Positions 17,009 through 26,018 are shown, numbered from the stretch's first letter. The stretch: DNA of 64,000 nt from JBALVT01 sp036960305 (GCA_036960305.1 JBALWA010000003.1:1-64000), one strand, 5' to 3'. Notes: generated from the sequence alone by a model not told the origin. Numbers and translations: made by a program.

Positions 17009-18436
17009 TCAGGCTTGGAGTTTTTTCCATGACTGCAATTTACGATAAAGGGTGGAGGGCGCTATCTCAAGCAGGCCCGCCGCGCGATTAACATTGCTAT
17101 CACAGGCTTCTATCGCAGCCTCTATCGCCTTCTTCTCTGTCAGCCACAAAGGTTCAACTTGTTGCCGGCGAGCAACATGGGAATGCTCCGGTGCGACCAA
17201 CCTTGTCACCGCTGAAGAGGGTGCAACGCTAACATCCACAGTTGACTCCTTGATCCCCAGAGCGCCACTCGTGATCGAATCAGGTAGCATGGCCTGCTCC
17301 ACCAGCCGGCCTTCATTGAGCACTACTACCTGCTGCATTGCATTTTGCAGCTGCCGAACATTGCCCGGCCAGGGGTAACGCCTGATAGCCGCATCTGCGT
17401 CTTCCGAAAAACCCTCGAAGGGTTTGCCGGATTTATCGCTAAAATACCGCAGGAAATGTTTGGCAATCATTAATACGTCATCTTCACGCTCTCGTAGTGG
17501 CGGCATGTGCACAGGCACCACATGTAAACGGTAAAACAGGTCTTCACGGAAGCGCCCTTCACTTACCTCGACAAGAGGATTGCGGTTGGTCGCGCACACG
17601 AAGCGTACATCGACTTTTTCCAGCGTATTGCTGCCCACCTTGCGAAAGGTGCCAGTTTGAATAAAGCGTAAAAGTTTTTTCTGTAGCTCCAGGCTCATTT
17701 CGCATATTTCGTCTAGAAAAAGAGTGCCCCCGTTAGCAACGCTGGCGGCGCCCTCTCGATTGGCACTGGCTCCGGTGAAAGATCCTTTAACATGGCCAAA
17801 AAGTTCGCTTTCCATCAATTCGCCAGGAATCGCTCCGCAGTTAATGGCAATGAACTCTGCGGCATGCCTGGGGCTTTGTTGGTGAATGGCCTCGGCAGCG
17901 AGCTCCTTGCCCGTGCCACTTTCACCGACGATGAAGCCGGTGGCGTCACTGGGAGCGAGCGAGTCGATAGTTTTGTAGACAGATTGCATAGCCAGCGACT
18001 TGCCAATGAAGTTGCAGTATCTGTCTCGCTCCAGCCGCGCCAGCTCCTGAGCCCGTTTGCCTAGCTGCAGCTGAGCAGCCGCGTTGTCCAGGGTAACTTT
18101 GAGCCGGGCGGAATCGAAAGGTTTGGTGAGAAAGTCAAAGGCGCCTTTTTGTATCGCTTTCACTGCCATATCCGACGTGCCATAGGCGGTCATTACGATA
18201 ATTTTCGGCGGATTGTCCAGGGTTGCGGCTTCGGCCAGGAAATCCATGCCGTTACCGTCTGGTAATTCTATGTCCAGCAGCACAATGTCAGGCTGGAAGG
18301 CCCCCAGCGCTGCGTGTGCCGCGCCCAGCGTTTCAGCCGTCACCAAATGGTAATCCGTATTCTCCAGGTAGGCTTTGTAAATAGCCGAGAGCGATACGCT
18401 GTCCTCAATCATCAGTACTTTTGCCTGGGTGCTCAT
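17009..18436 (-). CDS. NtrC-type sigma-54 response regulator
   Basis: 475 residues: receiver domain with phospho-acceptor Asp55 (IVLLDIELPDGNG), AAA+ sigma-54 activator domain with Walker A GESGTGKE, the sigma-54-contacting loop as GSFTGA (Ser instead of the usual Ala), Walker B TLFLDEI and the RFREDLFYRLHV segment, then a Fis-type helix-turn-helix at the C-terminus (NRAAGLLEIAPSTLYRKLQ). It should bind an upstream dyad and activate sigma-54 RNA polymerase when phosphorylated. It heads the operon with H-NOX and the hybrid kinase and resembles the regulators that control exopolysaccharide gene clusters with sigma-54 promoters. The dyads described in this locus are its likely targets. Confidence 0.93.
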   Translation of the reverse strand: MSTQAKVLMIEDSVSLSAIYKAYLENTDYHLVTAETLGAAHAALGAFQPDIVLLDIELPDGNGMDFLAEAATLDNPPKIIVMTAYGTSDMAVKAIQKGAFDFLTKPFDSARLKVTLDNAAAQLQLGKRAQELARLERDRYCNFIGKSLAMQSVYKTIDSLAPSDATGFIVGESGTGKELAAEAIHQQSPRHAAEFIAINCGAIPGELMESELFGHVKGSFTGASANREGAASVANGGTLFLDEICEMSLELQKKLLRFIQTGTFRKVGSNTLEKVDVRFVCATNRNPLVEVSEGRFREDLFYRLHVVPVHMPPLREREDDVLMIAKHFLRYFSDKSGKPFEGFSEDADAAIRRYPWPGNVRQLQNAMQQVVVLNEGRLVEQAMLPDSITSGALGIKESTVDVSVAPSSAVTRLVAPEHSHVARRQQVEPLWLTEKKAIEAAIEACDSNVNRAAGLLEIAPSTLYRKLQSWKKLQA

Positions 18437-18513
18437 TTCTTCCTCACTGCGATTCGTATGGAACCGGCTCCGTCTATTGATGCGCTAGGGTTACACGCTT
18501 ACTTACTTAGGTA

Positions 18514-18528
18514 TCAATGAACGTGCCA
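18514..18528 (-). promoter_or_regulatory. weak sigma-54-like promoter for the signalling operon
   Basis: Minus strand reads TGGCAC-GTTCA-TTGA: a perfect -24 box with right spacing, but the -12 element ends GA rather than GC. It is 78 bases upstream of the response-regulator start and about 130 bases from a dyad at 18658-18672. Possible autoregulation. Confidence 0.35.
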
Positions 18529-18657
18529 CATTTCTCGACATGAGACGCATAACGCCAAAACCAATATATCCTATTGATTTATATAGTATTTATATCTAAA
18601 ACTCTGTATCAACCTCTAACAACGAGGCTCGCATGTCAATCAATTTACCCATATTGC

Positions 18658-18672
18658 ATCGCATAATGCAAT
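18658..18672. promoter_or_regulatory. enhancer-like dyad upstream of the signalling operon
   Basis: ATCGCA-TAA-TGCAAT matches the nTYGCA-N3-TGCrAn pattern of the other dyads in the locus, and lies inside a larger inverted repeat made of CCCATATTG and CAATATGGG. Confidence 0.42.
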
Positions 18673-18739
18673 TCAATATGGGAATTCGACAGCGAGACCC
18701 CTCTAGCTACGACCACCCAGCGCCTGGCAAGGTCGTCGC

Positions 18740-18772
18740 ACCCGCCCCTGCCCCTGCCCCTGCCCCTGCCGC
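18740..18772. repeat. short CCCCTG tandem repeat
   Basis: Four consecutive copies of the hexamer cccctg with flanking near-copies. It is short of the stop codon of the GT26-STAS gene and so outside coding sequence. It could be slippage-prone, but nothing indicates phase variation of a gene. Confidence 0.55.
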
Positions 18773-18798
18773 CAGGCATTCATGCGCTGCACTTGTCG

Positions 18799-20385
18799 TT
18801 ACTCATACTCCTGACCCTCTGCCGCAATACAGCCCAGGAACGTCTGGTCATCGATAAACAGTACCTGCTCGCCGAGGCCCGTCATACGGAACATTTGACG
18901 CGCATTAGCATCTGCGCCACTTATCAGAATCGCACCGCTGCGATTTTCCTGTTGCTGGGCCATCACCGGATATAACTCGGCAATCGCTGTGCTCTCCAAT
19001 AATGTGACGTTCCGCAAATCAAGGATGCAGGTTCGATCTCGGGTTGCGTGCTGCAGGCATTCCATAAAACCGAGTGCATTCAGGCCATCCCCATTGACCC
19101 GGCCGGATAAAAAAATCAGCGTGGTTTGGCTCATAACATAACTCTTGCAACCCGTTTCCTGGAGGCGGCTACCCTGCGGAGTGTAAGAGAGGGTGCTGAT
19201 AGTGTCACCGTTGCCGTCCTCACCGAGTATATCCATGATTCGACACGCGGCCAGCTGTCGCTTGAGCCCCTTGCTCATCCCCAGCATGGAGATGTCGTTC
19301 TGTGGGTCTTGTAGTAATTGGGCAAGACGAAAGAACTCCTGTTGGCCGGAAGAATGGATATGCTTCACCAGGCTGAAATCGAGTAGGCGCAGGGCAGTAC
19401 TGGCGTGTTCACGCTGCAGCGAGGCGACTAACTCTTCCAGATAGGCGGCAGTTACCAGGCTAGGCAATCGCAAAACCGCCAGAGATTGATTAAGCGATGA
19501 CCAGACCGAATTCCAACGTATGCGCGGACGCTCGGCATCCGCTGCCCCGCCGTAAAGCAAATCTTGCTTCGCCCGGTAATAGATCAGTGGTGCTGTGAGT
19601 ATTCCCAGCTTGAATAAGCCAACTGCATAGCGTCGCCACAGGCGTTGCGGGTCCTGCTTAATGCGAAACATCCATTCCAGGTTCAGTTGCTGCATCCATC
19701 GGGGAGCACGTTTGACAGAGCCGGTGATGAATTCGAAGGTGCCACCAACGCCGATGGCCACAGGGACCTCTAATCTATGGCGATTGCGGTTGAACCACAA
19801 TTCCTGTTTTGGATTGCCCAGGCCGACCAGCAGAATGTCCGCGCCCGAACTGTTGAGTGCCTGCAGTACATGAGCATCACTTGCCGCAAAGTCTACTAAC
19901 TCAGCTCCATCGGTTGATATAAAAGGCGCACAGGTGCCTGCTATTTTGAGCGCTGGATTGATTTTCTGTAGTGACTTAGCTGCAGCCGCGGCGACGCCTT
20001 CAGCGCCGCCCATCAGAAACATTGATAAGCCTTCGCTAGCACAACGCTGCGCGAGTGCCGGCGTCAGATCAGAACCAGTCACGCGCTGCTGCAGGGTTCT
20101 GCCCATGATCTTACTAAGCCAGATAATAGGGAAGCCGTCTGCCGTTACCATATCTGAGGTACGCAATACATTGAGCAATTCAGGGTGACGAGCGCGGGTA
20201 AATGCATACCCCAACGAATTGACCAGAAAGTCTACATTCAGTGTAGACACCAGACGGGACTGTCCGTCGCGAGTCTTTGCCATCTCAATAATGCGGTCCG
20301 TCGCCTGCTGCAGTGACAGATTATCCACTGGAATACCCAGTGAATTGACGCAGTCGCGTATGGGTGGGTAGGTGATTGTACTCAT
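18799..20385 (-). CDS. WecG/TagA-type (GT26) glycosyltransferase fused to STAS-like domains
   Basis: 528 residues from the ATG at 20385 (ggag upstream; an earlier in-frame ATG at 20580 would overlap the SLBB gene). Residues about 10-260 are a GT26 glycosyltransferase: DFLVNSLGYAF, TSDMVTADGFPIIWLSKIMG, RVTGSDLTPALA, ILLVGLGNPKQELWFNRNRH and GVGGTFEFITGSVKRAPRWM. GT26 enzymes add a sugar to lipid-linked intermediates, usually as the second step. The remaining ~270 residues hold two STAS-like segments (around LRLLDFSLVKHIHSSGQQEF and CILDLRNVTLLESTAIAELY), which are unusual here: family members are about 240 residues. STAS domains often bind partners or respond to phosphorylation. Its upstream neighbour is the SLBB export gene. 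Confidence 0.82.
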   Translation of the reverse strand: MSTITYPPIRDCVNSLGIPVDNLSLQQATDRIIEMAKTRDGQSRLVSTLNVDFLVNSLGYAFTRARHPELLNVLRTSDMVTADGFPIIWLSKIMGRTLQQRVTGSDLTPALAQRCASEGLSMFLMGGAEGVAAAAAKSLQKINPALKIAGTCAPFISTDGAELVDFAASDAHVLQALNSSGADILLVGLGNPKQELWFNRNRHRLEVPVAIGVGGTFEFITGSVKRAPRWMQQLNLEWMFRIKQDPQRLWRRYAVGLFKLGILTAPLIYYRAKQDLLYGGAADAERPRIRWNSVWSSLNQSLAVLRLPSLVTAAYLEELVASLQREHASTALRLLDFSLVKHIHSSGQQEFFRLAQLLQDPQNDISMLGMSKGLKRQLAACRIMDILGEDGNGDTISTLSYTPQGSRLQETGCKSYVMSQTTLIFLSGRVNGDGLNALGFMECLQHATRDRTCILDLRNVTLLESTAIAELYPVMAQQQENRSGAILISGADANARQMFRMTGLGEQVLFIDDQTFLGCIAAEGQEYE

Positions 20386-20506
20386 ATCAGGTAACTCCAG
20401 TTTCGGTGGTACTTTGCTGTTGTTGGGTGTTGCCGCGCGCGGCGATTTTCCATTCCATGTCCTGCCAAAGGCAGGGGCACAATGCGCATGAATTCGTATG
20501 CATGAC

Positions 20507-23470
20507 TCACAAGACGATGCCGGCAAGAATCGCTGAGCGCACCAGCGTATCGACCCAGGTCTGCGCTTTCTCGGTGACATTCATACGGTCTACGTCCAGC
20601 GGCACATATATTTTTGCTCCCGGCATGACGGATTTTCGCGCCATGCGCGAGGAATTGCGGCTGCCTCTATAGTTCATTACCTCGCCATTCGCCTGGATAA
20701 CATAGGTATCCTTAAGCCGCCCCAATGTCGTGTGTCCACCGCTCATTTCTACATAGTCACCAACCTTGCGGTCTTCATCATAGAGATGGGAGGTCGGCAC
20801 ATAGACCTGCCCCGCTACTTGCACATAATCAGGCATATGCGGCACAGTCAGCACGTCACCATCCTCTAGAGCTATATCGTACTTGGCCTTGCACTTCTTC
20901 TGCTTCTCCAGGTTTATCACCATACGTCCATTGGCCTGTGCCTTTTCAAGCGAACGAATAGCTTTCAGGTAGTCTTGCTTGCTATTCACCTCCGATGGGG
21001 CTTTACCCGTTTTACGGAAGCCTTGTGAGAGCGATAACTCGATCATCAGATCGTCTAACTGACCGTGTAACTCATCCAACGTTTGCTGTTGCATTTCGCG
21101 TACAGACCTGCGGGTAAATTGTGCGCCAAACACATAAGCCTGTGGCGTCAGGCCATCCGCTCTTAGTAATACCTGACAAAGTGTTTCCCCCCGATTGATC
21201 GCGTATACGCCTGGGCGCTCCACTTCGCCGACCAGAGTTACCGTGGCGCGCTCTACCCAACCGGATTTCTCGGTAAATGTGAGCTGATCCATCGGCTTGA
21301 GAAGTGGATTTAATTGATCGTCGGTGTAGCCGCCTAACTCTGCGCCAGTGCCCTGAGCAAAGGCGTCGCTGGTGGACGCACTGCGAGCATCATCACACAG
21401 GCCAAGCAGCGTGTTGCTATCCAAGTTGAAATGCTCAACTGCATTATCGGCGCCGGTGTTGTGCTGCATGCGCGACAATTCCGCACCAAGGCCATATGCC
21501 TTGCGGGTCAGGCCCTGTGCGGCGCAGAGTAAATCGCTGGCGCGCATACCGCTTTCCAAGGGATAGGTTCCCACGTGCAGAACTTCGCCCTGCACGGTCA
21601 CAAGTTGCTCGTCTGCACCGTAACTGGCTTGCTGGCGCAGCAGATCAATCTCTTTATTAAGTAACTCTGAACGACTGCCGCGATCATCGAAAAAATACAG
21701 TCTGTCGCCTGGCTCAATCACCAGGTTTGCCGATGATTCCGGGTTGGTGATCGCTGCGGCGATGTTGAACGAGATGGCCTCTATAGTACGACTTGGATGG
21801 CGGGTACGCGCAATCACGCCATAGAACATCTCTGCGCCGGGTAACAGACCTCCGGCCAGGCTCATTATATCGAGCAGTCGCGCATCCTCTTGCAGCGGTA
21901 GGCGACCGTTGTAGCGCACTGCGCCACGGGCCTCCACTATCCGCGCGGGACGATAATCTGTGGCCTGTATATCAAGCTCCCGTACAATACTGGCAACGTC
22001 TTCTTCGCGATTATTATCCAGGTTGAATACAATCAGTAGGTCTCGAGACTGCAGTACGATGTCGCCCTTTCCTCCGGGTGTGGTGAGAGCAGCGACGAGG
22101 TCGACATACATAGCTTCGGTGCGGAGGGTTCGCGGGTTCTCGCGTTTTATCAACAGGAAATCAACATCAGCACCGGGCTGCAGTACCTCTGCCCCAGACA
22201 CAATATCCGAAACACGCATGCCTGGCCTGAACTGATAGCCGCCCGGGCGTTTGACATGACCAGACAGCAACACCACATCGGACAGCTCGTCTTCCAGTGA
22301 TAGAACACGCAGGAGGTCACCGGTTTGGACCTTGCTATTAAGGATGGCAGTCTCATTGCCAAGTCCGCTCTGCGCCGAAAAATCAATTAAAGTGCGCGTG
22401 CCACCCGACTGAATGCGCTCTATATGCGAATGTGGCAAAGACGCAGTGGGCAGCAGACCACCTGACATGGCAATCACCTGCCCCACCGTTTGTTCACCGC
22501 TCAATTCATAAATCGCAGGGCGTTGCACTTCACCACCCACATAAACTATTGGGCCAATTGCCGGCACAAAAATGGTATCGTTATGTGCCAGGAAAAAATC
22601 CTGATCCATTCGCCCGCGCAACAACAAGTCATAGAAATCAAGGGTTGCGACGCTTTTACCACCTCTGACCAGCTCTATATTGCGCAGTGATCCAGTCGGG
22701 CGCACGCCCCCGGTAACCAACAACGCGTCGATCATGGTGGAAAGCCCGCCTATGGTATAAACACCAGGCTGCACCACATCGCCAGCGAGGCGGATCTGGA
22801 TAGTTCGTAGTCGACCCATGGTGACCACGGCTTTGACACCAATCACCTGGCTTTCAAAACCCTCGGTGAGCAGCTGTTCGGCTTCATCAAAGCTCATGCC
22901 CGCCAGTGTTACCGGACCGTACTCGGGCACCAGGATATTGCCATCGCGCGTCACCACCAGCTTGTACTCTACATTGCGCTTGCCGAACAGCTGCACAATG
23001 ATCGTATCCCCGGGGCCAATACGGTAATTTGGTGGCACCGGAATTCCGGCCACGGGCGAAAATGTGCTGGGTACCTGGCCAAAAATGTCGTAGCCAAACT
23101 GCTCCAGATCAGAATGCAGTACCTGATCCTGCTGCTTGTCCTGCAAGCTCAACGGACCTTTTTTTTCATCCGCCATTAGCTCCAGCCTGGATGCTTCTCT
23201 TTCGACTTGAATGCCGCCTATGGCTTCCAGTGGTTCTGCCATGTCCTCCAGTGGCTGGTCATTGCCGCTGGCGGCCGCCTGCGCATAAGAGCGCTGCTGC
23301 ACCATCTGTAACGATTCAACAAAAGGCAGGATGGAGTCGTTGATCGCAAACGCCGGGACCGGGGTAATGATGCATGCCAAACAAAACGTCACCCAGATCG
23401 CAAGGGCACCGCGCAACGAGGAAGACGCCCCCCGGGTTGTTTGAATCACTCGCTTGCTGAACTGTTTCAT
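20507..23470 (-). CDS. multi-SLBB polysaccharide export protein (Wza-like)
   Basis: 987 residues with a signal peptide (about 21-42, ALAIWVTFCLACIITPVPAF). A Poly_export domain follows (YRIGPGDTIIVQLFGK at about 149-164), then six or seven SLBB repeats, each recognisable by a GEVxRPGxY-like core: GDVVQPGVY, GEVQRPAIY, GHVKRPGGY, GAVRYNGRL, GEVLHVGTY, GEVERPGVY, GQVYVPTSH. A short coiled coil lies at about 805-860 and a C-terminal hydrophobic tail follows. It probably forms the outer-membrane/periplasmic export conduit for the polysaccharide. Typical Wza is about 380 residues, so this is the long form. It is the first gene after a consensus sigma-54 promoter at 23511-23525. Confidence 0.88.
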   Translation of the reverse strand: MKQFSKRVIQTTRGASSSLRGALAIWVTFCLACIITPVPAFAINDSILPFVESLQMVQQRSYAQAAASGNDQPLEDMAEPLEAIGGIQVEREASRLELMADEKKGPLSLQDKQQDQVLHSDLEQFGYDIFGQVPSTFSPVAGIPVPPNYRIGPGDTIIVQLFGKRNVEYKLVVTRDGNILVPEYGPVTLAGMSFDEAEQLLTEGFESQVIGVKAVVTMGRLRTIQIRLAGDVVQPGVYTIGGLSTMIDALLVTGGVRPTGSLRNIELVRGGKSVATLDFYDLLLRGRMDQDFFLAHNDTIFVPAIGPIVYVGGEVQRPAIYELSGEQTVGQVIAMSGGLLPTASLPHSHIERIQSGGTRTLIDFSAQSGLGNETAILNSKVQTGDLLRVLSLEDELSDVVLLSGHVKRPGGYQFRPGMRVSDIVSGAEVLQPGADVDFLLIKRENPRTLRTEAMYVDLVAALTTPGGKGDIVLQSRDLLIVFNLDNNREEDVASIVRELDIQATDYRPARIVEARGAVRYNGRLPLQEDARLLDIMSLAGGLLPGAEMFYGVIARTRHPSRTIEAISFNIAAAITNPESSANLVIEPGDRLYFFDDRGSRSELLNKEIDLLRQQASYGADEQLVTVQGEVLHVGTYPLESGMRASDLLCAAQGLTRKAYGLGAELSRMQHNTGADNAVEHFNLDSNTLLGLCDDARSASTSDAFAQGTGAELGGYTDDQLNPLLKPMDQLTFTEKSGWVERATVTLVGEVERPGVYAINRGETLCQVLLRADGLTPQAYVFGAQFTRRSVREMQQQTLDELHGQLDDLMIELSLSQGFRKTGKAPSEVNSKQDYLKAIRSLEKAQANGRMVINLEKQKKCKAKYDIALEDGDVLTVPHMPDYVQVAGQVYVPTSHLYDEDRKVGDYVEMSGGHTTLGRLKDTYVIQANGEVMNYRGSRNSSRMARKSVMPGAKIYVPLDVDRMNVTEKAQTWVDTLVRSAILAGIVL

Positions 23471-23510
23471 GTTGTTGGCTCTGAACTTCTGTTGTGTCCC
23501 TGTTGTAGGA

Positions 23511-23525
23511 GCAATAGCAGTGCCA
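23511..23525 (-). promoter_or_regulatory. sigma-54 promoter for the SLBB operon
   Basis: Minus strand reads TGGCAC-TGCTA-TTGC, a full consensus -24/-12 element, 41 bases upstream of the SLBB start, the same distance as for the LruC operon. Two dyads lie 84-136 bases upstream of it. Confidence 0.8.
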
Positions 23526-23608
23526 ACTATTAAAAATCAATAATAGTCAATAAAAACAATTAGATAGAAACTATGCTTTTATCTGCAGCTGGGGGATTTG
23601 CAATGTGA

Positions 23609-23647
23609 TTCGCAAAGTGCGAAAGCCGGGTGTTTGCAAAATGCGAA
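23609..23647. promoter_or_regulatory. two enhancer dyads upstream of the SLBB operon
   Basis: TTCGCA-AAG-TGCGAA at 23609-23623 is a perfect 15-bp dyad; TTTGCA-AAA-TGCGAA at 23633-23647 differs by one base per arm. Centres are 24 bases apart. A further tttgcaa/ttcgcaa pair starts at 23597. This is the best-defined copy of the motif shared by the locus and likely the binding site of the NtrC-type regulator. Confidence 0.65.
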
Positions 23648-23733
23648 ATACCATGCTGCGGGATTACGCTATCCGGCTTGTGGCAAAATGAAATTCCTTG
23701 GGCTATGCGCCGTTTACCGGAAAACGGTTGGGC

Positions 23734-24663
23734 TCAGTTACTCCCCAGGTAACGGTCGGCCCAGGGAGGCGAGGCTATCGGGAGAGATAACAAGGATCGG
23801 ATATCTTCACCGTAGTGTTTGCGCAGTTGATCATGCAGGTTGTCGGGCAAAGACATGGAGTCACCATTTTTTCGTACGTTCCACTGCTCGTACTGAAAGC
23901 GCAGACGGCCGCGTTGAGCATCTGGCAGGAGTTGCCATAATCTGTAGAGCAGCTTGCGCTCGCGCAACCAACCGCGCACAGAATGTGGTATGCGATTACT
24001 GGCTCCGCCACGATGGATGACCTCACCCAGTGTCGGTGGGCGAAAACCCACTGGTAAGCCAATGAACTCAAGCAACCGATCCACAGTGGCAGCCGGGTCG
24101 TTTTCCAGGTCCTCAGTGTAAAGTACCAGCAGTTGCCTGGGATCAAAACAGGCGCTGAATTCTTGCAGAATGCGCCCGTACTCACTCCATGCCACGTAGA
24201 AGTCTGCCTCGGACTGGTAGCCCAGCGCATGATCCGGAAGCACCCGCGAATGCCCGGCGGCTTGTCCAGTTGTGGCCAGCAGCGATGCTATCGCCTCGGA
24301 GAACTCTCGAGGCTCGGTATCTCGTCGCTGCCCCATGCGAAAATGCGACCAGGTGCGCTGGATAGGGTCACGCAGAATGGCAACCAGTTTTGTGTCAGGC
24401 ATGAGTTTCTGTATGCGGCCGGGTACGTTGGGGTCAGACATGTATTGGGGACTCGCCTTACCCCACAACTTGCCATCCTGTTTGCGGCCAAACTGATCCA
24501 GGGCAAATGTCTGCCAGCTCTTCGCCGAGCAATCATCATCGGTAAAAAACGGCACCTCTTTCTCCAGCGGCATGGCGATACGTGGGTGACTGCGCAAATG
24601 CTCGAACAAGGTGGTGGTAGCGCATTTCTGAGCGCCAATGATCAGGAAGTCCAGTGATTTCAC
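23734..24663 (-). CDS. PAPS-dependent sulfotransferase
   Basis: A 309-residue cytoplasmic sulfotransferase of the heparan-sulfate type. The 5'-phosphosulfate-binding loop is FLIIGAQKCATTTLFEHL (residues 6-23) and the 3'-phosphate-binding motif is AILRDPIQRTWSHF (95-108, with Arg98 and Ser106). It would transfer sulfate from PAPS to a sugar hydroxyl. Its start overlaps the flippase stop (ATGA), so it is translationally coupled within the GT4-flippase-sulfotransferase operon. This indicates a sulfated polysaccharide, common in marine bacteria. PAPS synthesis genes are not in the window. Confidence 0.9.
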   Translation of the reverse strand: MKSLDFLIIGAQKCATTTLFEHLRSHPRIAMPLEKEVPFFTDDDCSAKSWQTFALDQFGRKQDGKLWGKASPQYMSDPNVPGRIQKLMPDTKLVAILRDPIQRTWSHFRMGQRRDTEPREFSEAIASLLATTGQAAGHSRVLPDHALGYQSEADFYVAWSEYGRILQEFSACFDPRQLLVLYTEDLENDPAATVDRLLEFIGLPVGFRPPTLGEVIHRGGASNRIPHSVRGWLRERKLLYRLWQLLPDAQRGRLRFQYEQWNVRKNGDSMSLPDNLHDQLRKHYGEDIRSLLSLPIASPPWADRYLGSN

Positions 24664-26018
24664 GGTTGTACTCTCGTCGTCAGAAGATGGTGTCGTGCCA
24701 GTGCGTAGGAGGCAATATTTTTCAGGGCAATGCTGCCGCTAAACACGCAAGCCAGTCCAATTGCGCCGAATTCGGGACCGATCCACATGCTGCCCCCCAG
24801 CGCGAAAATCATGGCAATCACCAGGGTTGAAAGCTCTTTAGACGCGGCTCCCGCCATATTGAGCATAACGCCGGCGAGGCCGGTCGCCGCATTTATAAGT
24901 TGTCCCGCAGTGAGTATCACCAGGTAGATTTGAAGATCGCCAAAGTCCTCACCGAATAATTGGGCCAGTGGATTAGCCAGAGCGATCAAAATAAGCGCTA
25001 CGGGTAGAAATACGCCAGTGGAAATGAATTGCGTGCGGCGTAGCAAATTGAGCATGCCTGCAGCGTCGCATTGGGCTGCGTGACGCGCGAAGGCGGGGCC
25101 AAAGACAGCTGCCAATAACAGAAGCAAAGTGGTGATCACGTTAATCAATTTGTGGGCTACGGCAAACACACCAATCTGGGACGCATCGACGTAGATAGGC
25201 AGCACAATAAAAGGCAGCTGGAGAAAAGCGATACTTAGTACGCCGTTCCCCCACAAAGAGAGCAGCTCACCTCGTTGCGTCGGTGCTGCGCGTTTCACTT
25301 TCCCTAGCCCTGAGCCCACCGCTGGCAGCAGCGCCAGTTGCTGCTTGAGTTTAGCGTGTAACGCCAGTGGCGTTACCACCAGGCTCAGTCCGAACGCTAG
25401 CTGCAGAGTGATCGTCACCAGCGTCTGTCCGGTTAGCCAGCAAGCGGCACATACCAGCAGCAGTGCCAGTGGCGAAGACAGGCTCTCCAGGGTAACCGCT
25501 GCCAGTGCAGCACCAGTCGCCTTTAGTGATTCAGCATAAAGCCGCAGCAAGGAAAAAAACGGCGCCGCGAGAGCCGCTCCGATGAGCAGCGAGCTATAGT
25601 GCGTCCAGTCCGGCGGCGTCTCCGACTGCAGTAACAGAGCCAGCGGAACGCCGGCTAACAGCGCCAGTAAAAACCACAGGCGTATTATTTTTCGGCGCGC
25701 ATCTCGCAGTAACTGCCGGATAACATCACCCTGCTGCTCGGCATAGGCCACTGAGACCAGGCGCATGGCTCTGGTAGGAAATCCCAGTCCAAGTATCTCT
25801 CCTGCTATGCAAGTCCAGGATGTAAATAACTGCAGGACACCCAGACCACTGGCGCCCACCATATTACCCACCACCAACTGGGCGGCAAACTGGGCCAGGA
25901 TTGCGCTGCCACGACTGGCTGCAAGCTTGCACATTGGCAAGAACTTGCGTAACCGGGGCAGCAGCGACGGATCACTGGCGGGCGTAGCGAGCGAGCCAGC
26001 GCTGAGCTCAGCCAGCAT
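24660..26018 (-). CDS. Wzx-type polysaccharide flippase
   Basis: 452 residues with about twelve to fourteen membrane segments, matching the MATE/PST (MOP) superfamily of lipopolysaccharide O-unit flippases. An N-terminal LAQFAAQLVVGNMVGASGLG-like stretch and QLPFIVLPIYVDASQIGVFA in the middle are typical of Wzx-like proteins. It would move the lipid-linked repeat across the inner membrane. Start ATG at 26018 overlaps the end of the GT4 gene by 11 bases. It lies in a three-gene operon and pairs with the Wzy-like polymerase of the other operon. Confidence 0.85.
   Translation of the reverse strand: MLAELSAGSLATPASDPSLLPRLRKFLPMCKLAASRGSAILAQFAAQLVVGNMVGASGLGVLQLFTSWTCIAGEILGLGFPTRAMRLVSVAYAEQQGDVIRQLLRDARRKIIRLWFLLALLAGVPLALLLQSETPPDWTHYSSLLIGAALAAPFFSLLRLYAESLKATGAALAAVTLESLSSPLALLLVCAACWLTGQTLVTITLQLAFGLSLVVTPLALHAKLKQQLALLPAVGSGLGKVKRAAPTQRGELLSLWGNGVLSIAFLQLPFIVLPIYVDASQIGVFAVAHKLINVITTLLLLLAAVFGPAFARHAAQCDAAGMLNLLRRTQFISTGVFLPVALILIALANPLAQLFGEDFGDLQIYLVILTAGQLINAATGLAGVMLNMAGAASKELSTLVIAMIFALGGSMWIGPEFGAIGLACVFSGSIALKNIASYALARHHLLTTRVQP

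Larger units (their letters stand above)
18437..18798. other. regulatory gap between response regulator and GT26-STAS gene
   Basis: No gene. It holds a weak sigma-54-like site (18514-18528), an enhancer-like dyad (18658-18672), a hairpin-forming CCCATATTG/CAATATGGG repeat (about 18649-18682) and a short CCCCTG tandem repeat near 18746-18769. A small plus-strand ORF over the repeat is not convincing. Confidence 0.6.

Noticed and set aside
18633..18857. 74-residue ORF with a run of alternating Ala-Pro
   Set aside because: The Ala-Pro run is the translation of the CCCCTG repeat; it overlaps the STAS gene on the other strand.
20430..20506. Small hairpin CCTGCCAAAGGCAGG between SLBB and GT26 genes
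   Set aside because: No T run follows, so not a terminator; operon probably continues.
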